Shown in pieces: positions 1 through 5,131 of a stretch of DNA of 5,771 nt. The notes beneath the pieces are model-generated. The model saw nothing but the letters and a program-made list of their open reading frames with translations, had not been told where the DNA came from and searched no databases. How positions within the stretch are numbered: the first letter of the stretch is position 1; each line of letters begins with the position of its first letter. The translations under genes were made by a program, and so were the position numbers. This DNA is from Methanobrevibacter sp. (lineage in GTDB: Archaea > Methanobacteriota > Methanobacteria > Methanobacteriales > Methanobacteriaceae): the NCBI GenBank assembly GCA_017652345.1, contig JAGCBE010000138.1, positions 1-5,771 of the forward strand. Reading direction: 5' to 3'.

Positions 1-73
1 AAAAATAATTAAAAAAATAGAAGTTAGTTAACCTTAACTTTTTATAAAAAATAATTAATTATAATAAGCTAAT
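1..73. other. AT-rich 3' flank of the first PC4-like gene
   Basis: This is an almost pure A/T stretch lying downstream of the minus-strand gene that ends at 74. It contains AAATAGAAGTTAG (15-27) and CTTAACTTTTTAT (33-45). The second 13-mer recurs exactly at 1048-1060, also just beyond the 3' end of a minus-strand PC4-like gene, preceded there by a similar ATAGAA-ATTA run (1023-1033). It may be a conserved 3' flank or part of a duplicated unit. No gene is visible in it. Confidence 0.35.
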
Positions 74-544
74 TTAAGGTTTATTCAATCCAGGTAAGTT
101 AAGTGCTTCTATATCCTTCTTAAGGTATTCCATAGCTACAGCAAACTTGCCAGCTGATACTCTTATGCCTTTACTTGATGGATAGCCTCTAAAGAACTTT
201 CTTATATCAATAAAGTAACCATTAATGTTACTAAGTAGTCTTAAGTGAGTCTCATTGCTTAAAGTAATATCTCTAATGATGGTATCATCTAAGTCATACT
301 CTTTCTTCTTCTTTGGCTTATCTTCATCTAAATTGATTGCTATACCATTATTATCTTTTTCTTTTTCCTTCAATAAGTCATTTATATCAACTTGTTTATC
401 CAAGTCATCTATCACCATTAAGGTATGTTCCTCATCCTTTTTGTCTTCTTTTTTGACATCACCAATAGGAGTACTCGATTGGGGATTATGCTCTTTTTTA
501 GTCAAATTATCAACCTTTCCTTTGATAGTGTTAACCTTCTTCAT
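74..544 (-). CDS. PC4-like transcriptional coactivator / ssDNA-binding protein (paralogue 1)
   Basis: This 156-residue protein has a long charged, low-complexity N-terminal half (about residues 1-85, rich in Lys/Asp/Glu) and a C-terminal PC4 core (about 92-146). The core shows the family pattern GYFIDIRKFF (109-118), then PSSKGIRVS (122-130), then a helix ending near LKKDI (141-145). In known PC4/Sub1 proteins this fold forms a dimer that binds single-stranded DNA and helps RNA polymerase II transcription; homologues also occur in large DNA viruses. The acidic/basic tail resembles the regulatory N-terminal tail of eukaryotic PC4 in character, not in sequence. The start is the ATG at 544, with ATATAAGG on the minus strand about 29 bases upstream. 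Its first residues (MKKVNTIKGKVD) and its core resemble the gene at 1449-1799, so the two are probably duplicates. The family call is strong; nuclear or virus-factory location is inference. Confidence 0.85.
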   Translation of the reverse strand: MKKVNTIKGKVDNLTKKEHNPQSSTPIGDVKKEDKKDEEHTLMVIDDLDKQVDINDLLKEKEKDNNGIAINLDEDKPKKKKEYDLDDTIIRDITLSNETHLRLLSNINGYFIDIRKFFRGYPSSKGIRVSAGKFAVAMEYLKKDIEALNLPGLNKP

Positions 545-600
545 TTTATATAAAAATATTTTTCCATATTACCTTATATCCATTTTTAATTTCAAATAAA
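545..600. promoter_or_regulatory. Divergent promoter region between PC4-like gene and unknown gene
   Basis: Only 56 bases separate the two divergent ATGs. On the minus strand, GGATATAAGG (572-581) sits about 29 bases before the ATG at 544, the same distance as in several other genes here. On the plus strand the same element reads CCTTATATCC, 21 bases before the ATG at 601 and 36 before an alternative ATG at 616. A second TATATAA lies at 547-553. No Shine-Dalgarno-like sequence is present. Confidence 0.45.
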
Positions 601-984
601 ATGATAAGGTCTTGCATGTTGACTCGAAAGGAACTAACTGACTTGATACTCAAATCACCTCAAACTGAAGATGGAATATACTTTTGCCCTAGGCTTAAGT
701 CCTTGATACTTCAAGATGGTCCAAACAATGATGGGGATTACTACTATGACAGATATATCTTCAAAGACAAGACTTGTTGGTCCATTAGCGATGTAAAAAT
801 CTTTTTGGCGAAGCAAGAGATGAATGTAGACATTGATTTGATCACTATAATGGATACTAAGCTTGATCATGCTCTTGAAGGTCTTTATTCCCTCAAACTA
901 AGCGATATAGTCCCTCAAAATGATTATACCTTATCTGAACTTATTGATACTTGTGTTTTCATAGTTAAAGAAAAATATGCGTAA
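601..984 (+). CDS. Hypothetical protein, 127 residues
   Basis: I do not recognise this family. The frame is open from an ATG at 601 to TAA at 984. A second ATG at 616 (protein starting MLTRKELTDLI) is an equally possible start; the promoter does not settle it. The protein is soluble-looking, with no membrane segment or signal peptide. It has an aromatic, acidic patch DGDYYYDRYIF (44-54), then a probable helix SISDVKIFLAKQ (61-72), and a leucine/isoleucine-rich C-terminal half. It is the only plus-strand gene among the minus-strand PC4-like genes, and it is convergent with the gene at 1106-1303. The opposite-strand frame at 655-870 is judged a shadow because it is shorter and has no promoter-like spacer upstream. 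The gene is likely real, given its clean AT-only borders on both sides. Confidence 0.65.
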   Translation: MIRSCMLTRKELTDLILKSPQTEDGIYFCPRLKSLILQDGPNNDGDYYYDRYIFKDKTCWSISDVKIFLAKQEMNVDIDLITIMDTKLDHALEGLYSLKLSDIVPQNDYTLSELIDTCVFIVKEKYA

Positions 985-1105
985 AATAATAAATTAATTA
1001 ATTATTATAATTATTAAAAAACATAGAAATTAATTTAATTATTTTTTCTTAACTTTTTATTTAATTATAATTATTTATATAATTAGTTCACCAATAATTA
1101 ATTAA
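985..1105. other. Convergent AT-only spacer with palindromes
   Basis: This spacer lies between the 3' ends of the genes at 601-984 and 1106-1303. It is nearly pure A/T. It contains a perfect 18-bp palindrome built on AATAATTAA (1093-1110), which overlaps the stop codon of the minus-strand gene. It also holds the CTTAACTTTTTAT 13-mer (1048-1060) shared with position 33-45. The palindrome could act as a 3'-end hairpin, but A/T-only palindromes are cheap in such sequence. Confidence 0.35.
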
Positions 1106-1303
1106 TTATTTTCTATCTACAGCAGGTCTATCAATAAGCCACCTCCTTAAGTTCTTCAAGTCAATAGCTATTGCATTAAACTCATCTTCAGTCATCTTCA
1201 CCATCTGTCCAGTCCCTATATCTCTTATCTCAAGCCATAAGTTCTCACCTAGTTTGTAGTTGACACTTAATCTACCCCAAAAGACTTCTTTGATTTGTTC
1301 CAT
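1106..1303 (-). CDS. Short PC4-like protein (paralogue 3, core only)
   Basis: This 65-residue protein consists of little more than a divergent PC4 core. It reads FWGRLSVNYKLGENLWLEIRD (8-28), where LWLEIRD aligns with FIDIRKF and YVDIRKY of the two neighbouring PC4-like genes. GTGQMVKMTEDEF (31-43) follows as the counterpart of the KGIRVS/KGVRMT strand and the start of the helix, and then comes a helix to about residue 57. The basic N-terminal tail of the other two copies is absent. Known PC4 cores are about 60-65 residues, so the length fits a stand-alone core able to form the usual ssDNA-binding dimer. Several basic residues of the signature are lost (KG becomes GQ), so DNA binding may be altered. 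A TATATAA element lies about 24 bases upstream. The family call rests on pattern similarity and is less certain than for the other two. Confidence 0.7.
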   Translation of the reverse strand: MEQIKEVFWGRLSVNYKLGENLWLEIRDIGTGQMVKMTEDEFNAIAIDLKNLRRWLIDRPAVDRK

Positions 1304-1326
1304 TTAATAAATAATTAATTAAGTAG

Positions 1327-1355
1327 TTTATATAATACACTATTAACTTCTATTT
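1327..1355 (-). promoter_or_regulatory. TATA-like promoter of the short PC4-like gene
   Basis: On the minus strand, TATATAAA (1334-1327) lies 24 bases before the ATG at 1303. It is preceded by AAATAGAAGTTAAT (1355-1342). The same 14-mer occurs in front of the TATA element of the LRR gene (2434-2421), so it may be a second promoter element. Confidence 0.45.
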
Positions 1356-1448
1356 ATTTATTATATATTTTATAAAAGAGGAATTTAATAATTAACTTTT
1401 TAATTTATTAATTTATTTAATTATTTTTTAACCATAAATAAATTTATC

Positions 1449-1799
1449 TTATACTAATATCTTAACTAACCAATCAGCCATATTTTTAGCTTCTTCTTTA
1501 GTCATTCTAACCCCCTTCTTAGTTGGTTTACCGAAGACATATTTCCTAATATCCACATATGACCCTCTTTCATTGTTAATCTCTCTTACCCTTATATCAT
1601 TAGCAAAAACTCTTTCTTCTACCACTTGATCATTAAGCAAGTACTCGGTCTTTTCTTGTTTCTTTCCAAGGAAGACTTGACTTTGGTTTGGTGGAATAAT
1701 AGGACTTGATGGAGGACCCATGGGTGTTACATTAGGTTGATTATTCTCTTTTTCATCTTCTTTATCAACAATGACTTTTGTTGCTTTAGCTTTCTTCAT
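1449..1799 (-). CDS. PC4-like transcriptional coactivator / ssDNA-binding protein (paralogue 2)
   Basis: With the start chosen here the protein has 116 residues. It has a charged N-terminal tail followed by a proline-rich linker (MGPPSSPIIPPNQS) and a C-terminal PC4 core. The core contains RGSYVDIRKYVFGKPTKKG, then VRMTKEEAKNMADWL. This is the clearest PC4 signature in the window. The frame stays open upstream to an ATG at 1850 (133 residues), but I prefer the ATG at 1799 for two reasons. The protein then begins MKKAKATKVIVD, matching MKKVNTIKGKVD of the paralogue at 74-544. And the AAACTATATAAG promoter element (1839-1828) falls inside the extra 17 codons, 29 bases before 1799, the same place as in other genes. 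The upstream neighbour, the LRR gene, ends at 1871, so each gene probably has its own promoter. The expected role is ssDNA binding in transcription or replication. Confidence 0.85.
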   Translation of the reverse strand: MKKAKATKVIVDKEDEKENNQPNVTPMGPPSSPIIPPNQSQVFLGKKQEKTEYLLNDQVVEERVFANDIRVREINNERGSYVDIRKYVFGKPTKKGVRMTKEEAKNMADWLVKILV

Positions 1800-1816
1800 T
1801 TTATATGAAATAAAAG

Positions 1817-1840
1817 TTTTTATATCACTTATATAGTTTG
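1817..1840 (-). promoter_or_regulatory. TATA-like promoter of the second PC4-like gene
   Basis: On the minus strand this reads AAACTATATAAG (1839-1828), followed by TGATATAAAAA. The BspA-like gene has AAACTATATAAA, then GAGATTATATAAAA, at the same distance from its ATG (about 30 bases). The long match outside coding context supports a functional element and the ATG at 1799. Confidence 0.55.
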
Positions 1841-1870
1841 TTAAACCCATTAATTAATTAAAATAATTAT

Positions 1871-2374
1871 TTATTCAAAGATTACTTCTATAGGTGCAAG
1901 TTCCTCTTTAGCTTTCTTTATCTCTTCTTCATCTTGGCATATTGGATTCAAAGTAAGTATTAATTTCTTTAGTTTGGCTAGTTTCTTAACTATTAACACA
2001 CTTCCAGCTTTAGAAATATCATTTCCGGTTAAATCAAGTTCTTCAATATTCTTGAATGCATGTAATCTTAAAAAGACCCTAGACATGTTTCCATAAACTA
2101 ATCCTAAATGCTTCAAAACAGGCATCTTTGGGCTTAGACATTTAATTTGATCAAATGGTAGATTTAGCACTAGTTTCTCACAATCATTAAACTTCAATCT
2201 ATTTAAATCTCTTGCTAAGTAAAAGCCAACACCATTAGGAGGAGAGGTTAAGTCTATCTCTTTTTCATCAAAGCAATATGATGTCCCATAATGTTCATTA
2301 AACTTTTGTAATGATTCTTCAATAGTCCAATTGCTTGTAAAAGCTTTCTTCTTTGTCTTTCCTTGCTTACCCAT
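1871..2374 (-). CDS. Small leucine-rich-repeat protein
   Basis: This 167-residue protein has a basic N-terminus (MGKQGKTKKK), a non-repeat region to about residue 57, and then about four leucine-rich repeats. These cover LKFNDCEKLVLNLPF (60-74), VLKHLGLVYGNMS (86-98), IEELDLTGNDISKAG (110-124) and LKKLILTLNPIC (135-146), followed by an acidic/helical C-terminal cap. The repeat IEELDLTGNDIS fits the canonical LxxLxLxxNxI pattern. LRR arrays of this kind are protein-binding surfaces; the partner is unknown. There is no signal peptide or membrane segment, so an intracellular role is likely. The gene has its own TATA-like element about 32 bases upstream of the ATG at 2374 and lies 71 bases upstream of the PC4-like gene start at 1799. 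It is unrelated in repeat type to the BspA-like gene at 3750-5117. Confidence 0.8.
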   Translation of the reverse strand: MGKQGKTKKKAFTSNWTIEESLQKFNEHYGTSYCFDEKEIDLTSPPNGVGFYLARDLNRLKFNDCEKLVLNLPFDQIKCLSPKMPVLKHLGLVYGNMSRVFLRLHAFKNIEELDLTGNDISKAGSVLIVKKLAKLKKLILTLNPICQDEEEIKKAKEELAPIEVIFE

Positions 2375-2405
2375 TTTAAATATATTTTAACACGTCGTCA
2401 ATCCC

Positions 2406-2434
2406 TTTATATACTTATTCATTAACTTCTATTT
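2406..2434 (-). promoter_or_regulatory. TATA-like promoter of the LRR gene
   Basis: On the minus strand, AGTATATAAAGGGATT covers TATATAAA (2413-2406), 32 bases before the ATG at 2374. It resembles CTATATAAAGAGATT before the BspA-like gene. Upstream is AAATAGAAGTTAAT (2434-2421), identical to the 14-mer before the gene at 1106-1303. Confidence 0.5.
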
Positions 2435-2463
2435 TTTTTTTATTAATTAATCTACCAGGGGAT

Positions 2464-2593
2464 AAATTAATTAATTTACACTGGCAAACAAGCACAATAT
2501 ACCTCACCTTCTGGTCGAAATAATTTCGAAACAAGCATGAGCACGCCTGCCTTATCTAACACACATAATGACATCACTAAATTAATTAATTTA
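2464..2593. repeat. GC-richer 101-bp segment bracketed by exact 15-bp repeats
   Basis: AAATTAATTAATTTA occurs exactly at 2464-2478 and 2579-2593; its first 14 bases are a perfect palindrome. The 101 bases between them are clearly richer in G and C than the surrounding spacer. Inside are a 15-bp inverted repeat TCGAAAT-A-ATTTCGA (2515-2529), a repeated AAACAAGCA (2486-2494 and 2529-2537), and a 32-codon minus-strand frame (2574-2476, start MSLCVLDKAGV) that nearly fills the segment. The layout looks like a small insertion with duplicated target, for example a MITE-like element or relic, but recombination between common AT palindromes would look the same. I do not call the short frame a gene. 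Confidence 0.4.
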
Positions 2594-2660
2594 TAACCAT
2601 AAAAAGTTTTGTTACTTACTAAGTCTATTTATAAAGGTTTAATGTATATATCATTGAGTC

Positions 2661-2858
2661 TTATGACTTGCCGGCTCCATGCTGGTCGAAATGGTCTCTT
2701 GTAGACCCAACCTGCCTTTTTGTCATTTTTGCCAACCTTTCCGTCTTGAGTTCAAATACTGGTTCTGCCTTATTTTTTTTCTGAGTATATAATGTGTTTA
2801 GTACATCAATAATTGGGCTTATAAGTATTCGCTCAGTGGCTCTATAACCTTTGTCCCT
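2661..2858 (-). other. Start-less open frame, possible gene remnant
   Basis: The minus strand is open for 65 codons between stop codons, from 2858 down to the TAA at 2661-2663, in a segment with more G and C than other spacers. The translation runs from RDKGYRATERILISPI to RQVGSTRDHFDQHGAGKS. The only ATG is at codon 45. It has mixed, protein-like composition but no family I recognise. It could be the decayed end of a transposon or gene, or chance. It overlaps the tRNA-like element on the other strand, and both readings cannot be fully right over 2813-2858. Confidence 0.2.
2682..2773. repeat. Second copy of the CTGGTCGAAAT repeat family
   Basis: CTGGTCGAAAT (2682-2692) and CCTGCCTT (2711-2718) repeat the pair found at 2511-2521 and 2546-2553 in the bracketed segment, in the same order and orientation with spacing 29 against 35. 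A third partial copy is CTGGTTCTGCCTTAT (2759-2773). Local hairpins include CCGGC-TCCAT-GCTGG (2671-2685, one G.U pair) and GGTCT-CTTGT-AGACC. This suggests duplicated, diverged copies of one small element. Confidence 0.35.
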
Positions 2859-2903
2859 TTACTTTGGCTAGCATGTTCGAAACGCTTATAGGCCCAACTT
2901 TTT
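2813..2903 (+). ncRNA. tRNA-like element or tRNA pseudogene/SINE-like RNA
   Basis: TTGGGCTTATAAG (2813-2825) can pair over 13 positions with CTTATAGGCCCAA (2885-2897), with one U.G pair, bringing together the ends of a molecule of about 80 bases. Inside is an A-box-like TCGCTCAGTGG (2829-2839) and a B-box/T-loop-like GTTCGAAAC (2875-2883), 35 bases apart, as in RNA polymerase III genes. A T5 run (2899-2903) follows at once. The T-stem is faulty: TAGC-AT-G before the loop and CGCTT after pair only if AT is removed. The D-stem and anticodon stem do not fold cleanly, so no anticodon is given. It is probably a degenerate tRNA, a tRNA-derived SINE head or a tRNA-like structure rather than a working tRNA. 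It ends 21 bases before the kinase ATG. Confidence 0.35.
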
Positions 2904-2920
2904 ATTAATTAATATATAAA
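2885..2920 (+). promoter_or_regulatory. Candidate promoter of the deoxynucleoside kinase gene
   Basis: CTTATAGG (2885-2892) lies about 33 bases before the ATG at 2925, the distance at which other genes here carry their TATA-like element. TATATAAA (2913-2920) is a better match but ends only four bases before the ATG. The first also forms the 3' strand of the tRNA-like stem, so the assignments compete. Confidence 0.3.
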
Positions 2921-2924
2921 ACCA

Positions 2925-3554
2925 ATGAATGTACTATTCAAGAAAATATTCTCAATTGAAGGCAATATTGGTGCAGGAAAAACAACTTTACTTGGACTAT
3001 TAGAAAAGCAAATCCCCAACTGTAAAGTCATTTATGAACCAGTGAATGAATGGAAGAACATTGGTGGTACTGACTTGCTTAAGTCATTTTATGATGATCC
3101 TAAAAGATGGGCATTTACTTTTGAGTTAGAATCCATGTTATCTAAAATAAGAAAAATTAAAGAAGCAATATGTTCTAACTATGATGTAATCTTACTTGAG
3201 AGAAGTATTCATACAGATAAGTCCTTTCAAGTTGCTTCCTTTTACTATGATAAACTATCCTCAATGGAAATGACTTTACTTGATGAAATCCGAACTGACT
3301 TAATGAAAGACTATCCAAACCTTAATGGAATTATTTATTTAGATACTGATGTTAATGTATGTCTTGAAAGAATAAAGTCTAGAGGTAGACCAGAAGAACA
3401 AGGAATCGATAAAGCATATCTGATGAAGTTAGAAGACTTATTCTTAACTGCTAAGTATGGATGTCAAATGGTGATGATAGATGGACAATATGACCCCAAA
3501 GACCCTCAGAAGACTATAAATATGATACTTAAGTTCATAAATAAGTGTGTTTAA
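2925..3554 (+). CDS. Deoxynucleoside kinase (dCK/dGK/TK2-type)
   Basis: This enzyme would transfer phosphate from ATP (or another NTP) to the 5'-OH of a deoxynucleoside, the first step of dNTP salvage. The 209-residue protein starts directly before the P-loop, IEGNIGAGKTT (11-21). EPVNEW (38-43) follows, where the glutamate and tryptophan sit at the substrate site in this family. Next come the FTFELESMLSKIRKI helix (64-78), the catalytic-site motif ERS (92-94) and the LID region CLERIKSRGRPEEQGI (146-161), with arginines 149, 153 and 155. All key motifs are intact and the length fits the compact viral and bacterial members. Which deoxynucleoside it prefers cannot be read with confidence. Related kinases occur in animals, some bacteria and several large DNA viruses; here it likely enlarges the dNTP pool for DNA replication in AT-rich DNA. 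It converges with the BspA-like gene across a hairpin. Confidence 0.92.
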   Translation: MNVLFKKIFSIEGNIGAGKTTLLGLLEKQIPNCKVIYEPVNEWKNIGGTDLLKSFYDDPKRWAFTFELESMLSKIRKIKEAICSNYDVILLERSIHTDKSFQVASFYYDKLSSMEMTLLDEIRTDLMKDYPNLNGIIYLDTDVNVCLERIKSRGRPEEQGIDKAYLMKLEDLFLTAKYGCQMVMIDGQYDPKDPQKTINMILKFINKCV

Positions 3555-3601
3555 TTAATCTATTCATAAAATAAATTTTTTAAAAAGTTGAACAGAGTGG
3601 C

Positions 3602-3657
3602 ATAAAAAAAGGGGCCAAGTAAAGGATTAAAGTCCTTTACTTGACCCCTTCTTTTAT
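3602..3657. terminator. Hairpin between convergent genes, likely transcript 3'-end signal
   Basis: Arms 3602-3626 and 3633-3657 enclose a six-base loop. The core is GGGGCCAAGTAAAGGA paired with TCCTTTACTTGACCCC, extended by an A7/T-rich stem. In plus-strand RNA 23 of 25 positions pair, with two A.C mismatches (3615/3644 and 3608/3651). In minus-strand RNA both become G.U or U.G wobbles, so all 25 pair. It lies 48 bases past the kinase stop and about 92 bases past the BspA-like stop. Mimiviruses and some other giant viruses end and polyadenylate transcripts at such hairpins; use here is inferred from position and structure. Confidence 0.75.
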
Positions 3658-3749
3658 CCCAATCCCTAATAATATACTTAAATAATATTTGATTTAGAAA
3701 TTTGATTTAAAGATAATAAAGAACAATTATAAAGCTATTTAAAAGCTAA

Positions 3750-5117
3750 TTAATTCCAGCTATCTTCTTCAAAGCTTGTTTCATATACCATAATATCTTT
3801 TTTAATTAAAGAAGAGCAACCATCAGCAAACGTATAGCCTAAAGTAGTATCTTCTTGGGTTTGAGGAGCTTTGATGGTGATTAAGGAAGGACAATCCATT
3901 GCAAATCTAAATACACTAGTATCTCTGTTTATATAAAAGCTTGATAAATCTAATTTGACTAAAGATAAGCAACCATTAAACATAAAGCTAAAATCTTCTA
4001 CTTTATTGGTATTCCACTTTGATACATCTATTTCAACTAGTTTGTGGCATTCCATAAACATCTCATTTATATGAGTAGCACTTTTAGTATTCCAATTTGA
4101 AACATCGACTTTGAGTAATCTAACACAATTTTTAAACATTCCATTGAAGAGTTGAACTTTTCTTGTATCAAAATTAGAGACATCAACATACTCTAGATTA
4201 TGGCATTCGCTAAACATCTCTTCCATTGTAATTACTTTGCTTGTATTCCATTTAGATACGTCTACAAACTCTAGATCTTGACAGTTATGGAATAGCTTAG
4301 TCATATCTTGTACATTTCTAGTTTTAAAGTTTGAAACATCTATATTTTTTAGACTATAGCAACCATCAAATAGATATGACATATCAAAAACTAAGTTGGT
4401 TGTAAATTCCCAGTTAAGAGTCTTTAGGAGGTGGCATGATTGGAACATGTGCTCCATCCTTTGGTTGCATTCTACTTTGTTTTTGCCAAAATCTACTTTT
4501 TCAAGCTTAGTACAATATCTAAACATATAACTAGTATCTTGCACTCTCCTCATATCCCATTGAAATAATTCTATTTGTTCTAAATCAGTGCAAGAGGCAA
4601 AAACTGAGCACATATCTTCAACTTTTGATACATTCCATCTTTCTACTCCGAATCTCTTGCAATCACTGCATCCTTCAAAAGTTCCCCTCATATATCTAAG
4701 ATTTTGGGTGTTCCAACCATCCAAGTACATATCTCTAGCTCTATAGCACCATCTAAATGTATAGCTCATATCTTCAACTTTGCTTACATCCCATTCAGTT
4801 ATAAAGAAGTTACGGATATTTGAGTTTTGGAACATCCCCCTTATTGTTTTGACATTTTTGGTGTTCCATCTGCCAATATTTGGTAAGCTCCCCCTAAAAT
4901 CTGCAAACATAAAAGACATATCTGTAACATTAGAAGTATCCCATTCTGCAAGGCTTGGAAGAAGAGAACCATCAAAACCAGCAAACCAGCCACTCATATT
5001 GGTAACTTTTGAAGTATCCCATTTCTCCATTGGTATATCGATGTAGGTAGGATTGGCTCTAAGGAATCTCTGGAGTCCCATTGGTAGGTCACATAAGGCG
5101 AAGTTTATAGCAAGCAT
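3750..5117 (-). CDS. BspA-like leucine-rich-repeat protein (DUF285 type)
   Basis: This 455-residue protein is built of about 15 tandem repeats of 25-26 residues, from about residue 27 to residue 435. The consensus is W-D/N-T-S-K-V-x-D-M-x-x-M-F-x-x-C-x-x-L-x-x-V-D-V-S, as in EIDVSKWNTNKVEDFSFMF. This matches the DUF285/BspA-type LRR known from bacterial surface lipoproteins (mycoplasmas, lactobacilli, Bacteroidetes), amoebae, trichomonads and some giant viruses. Repeats 10-14 are the most regular; the N-terminal ones are more diverged. There is no clear signal peptide, lipobox or membrane anchor, so surface display is not supported by the sequence. A role in binding host or viral proteins is the usual guess. 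The ATG at 5117 is favoured by the TATA-like element 31 bases upstream. The 88-codon plus-strand frame inside it is a repeat-encoded shadow. Confidence 0.9.
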   Translation of the reverse strand: MLAINFALCDLPMGLQRFLRANPTYIDIPMEKWDTSKVTNMSGWFAGFDGSLLPSLAEWDTSNVTDMSFMFADFRGSLPNIGRWNTKNVKTIRGMFQNSNIRNFFITEWDVSKVEDMSYTFRWCYRARDMYLDGWNTQNLRYMRGTFEGCSDCKRFGVERWNVSKVEDMCSVFASCTDLEQIELFQWDMRRVQDTSYMFRYCTKLEKVDFGKNKVECNQRMEHMFQSCHLLKTLNWEFTTNLVFDMSYLFDGCYSLKNIDVSNFKTRNVQDMTKLFHNCQDLEFVDVSKWNTSKVITMEEMFSECHNLEYVDVSNFDTRKVQLFNGMFKNCVRLLKVDVSNWNTKSATHINEMFMECHKLVEIDVSKWNTNKVEDFSFMFNGCLSLVKLDLSSFYINRDTSVFRFAMDCPSLITIKAPQTQEDTTLGYTFADGCSSLIKKDIMVYETSFEEDSWN

Positions 5118-5131
5118 GTTTAAATTGATAT

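Noticed and set aside
255..599. 114-codon plus-strand frame opposite the first PC4-like gene
   Set aside because: Its Ser/Phe-rich low-complexity protein is the mirror of the Lys/Glu-rich PC4-like N-terminus and has no family features.
655..870. 71-codon minus-strand frame inside the unknown gene
   Set aside because: It is shorter than and fully contained in the plus-strand frame, with no TATA-like spacer upstream.
2476..2574. 32-codon minus-strand frame starting MSLCVLDKAGV
   Set aside because: It has no promoter at the usual distance, no recognised motif, and lies within a likely repeat insertion; kept only as a note on that segment.
985..2600. Many TTAATTAA palindromes as a specific regulatory site
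   Set aside because: Such A/T-only octamers are expected often in these spacers, and one also occurs inside the BspA-like gene (about 3802-3809).
2642..2704. 20-codon plus-strand frame in the middle spacer
   Set aside because: It is too short, overlaps repeat sequence and has no supporting context.
2748..2780. GAGTTCAAATAC plus a long T run as a second tRNA 3' end
   Set aside because: The flanks of TTCAAAT do not form a T-stem and no matching 5' acceptor strand is found upstream.
4780..5046. 88-codon plus-strand frame inside the BspA-like gene
   Set aside because: It is antisense to well-conserved repeats and is explained by their periodic codons.
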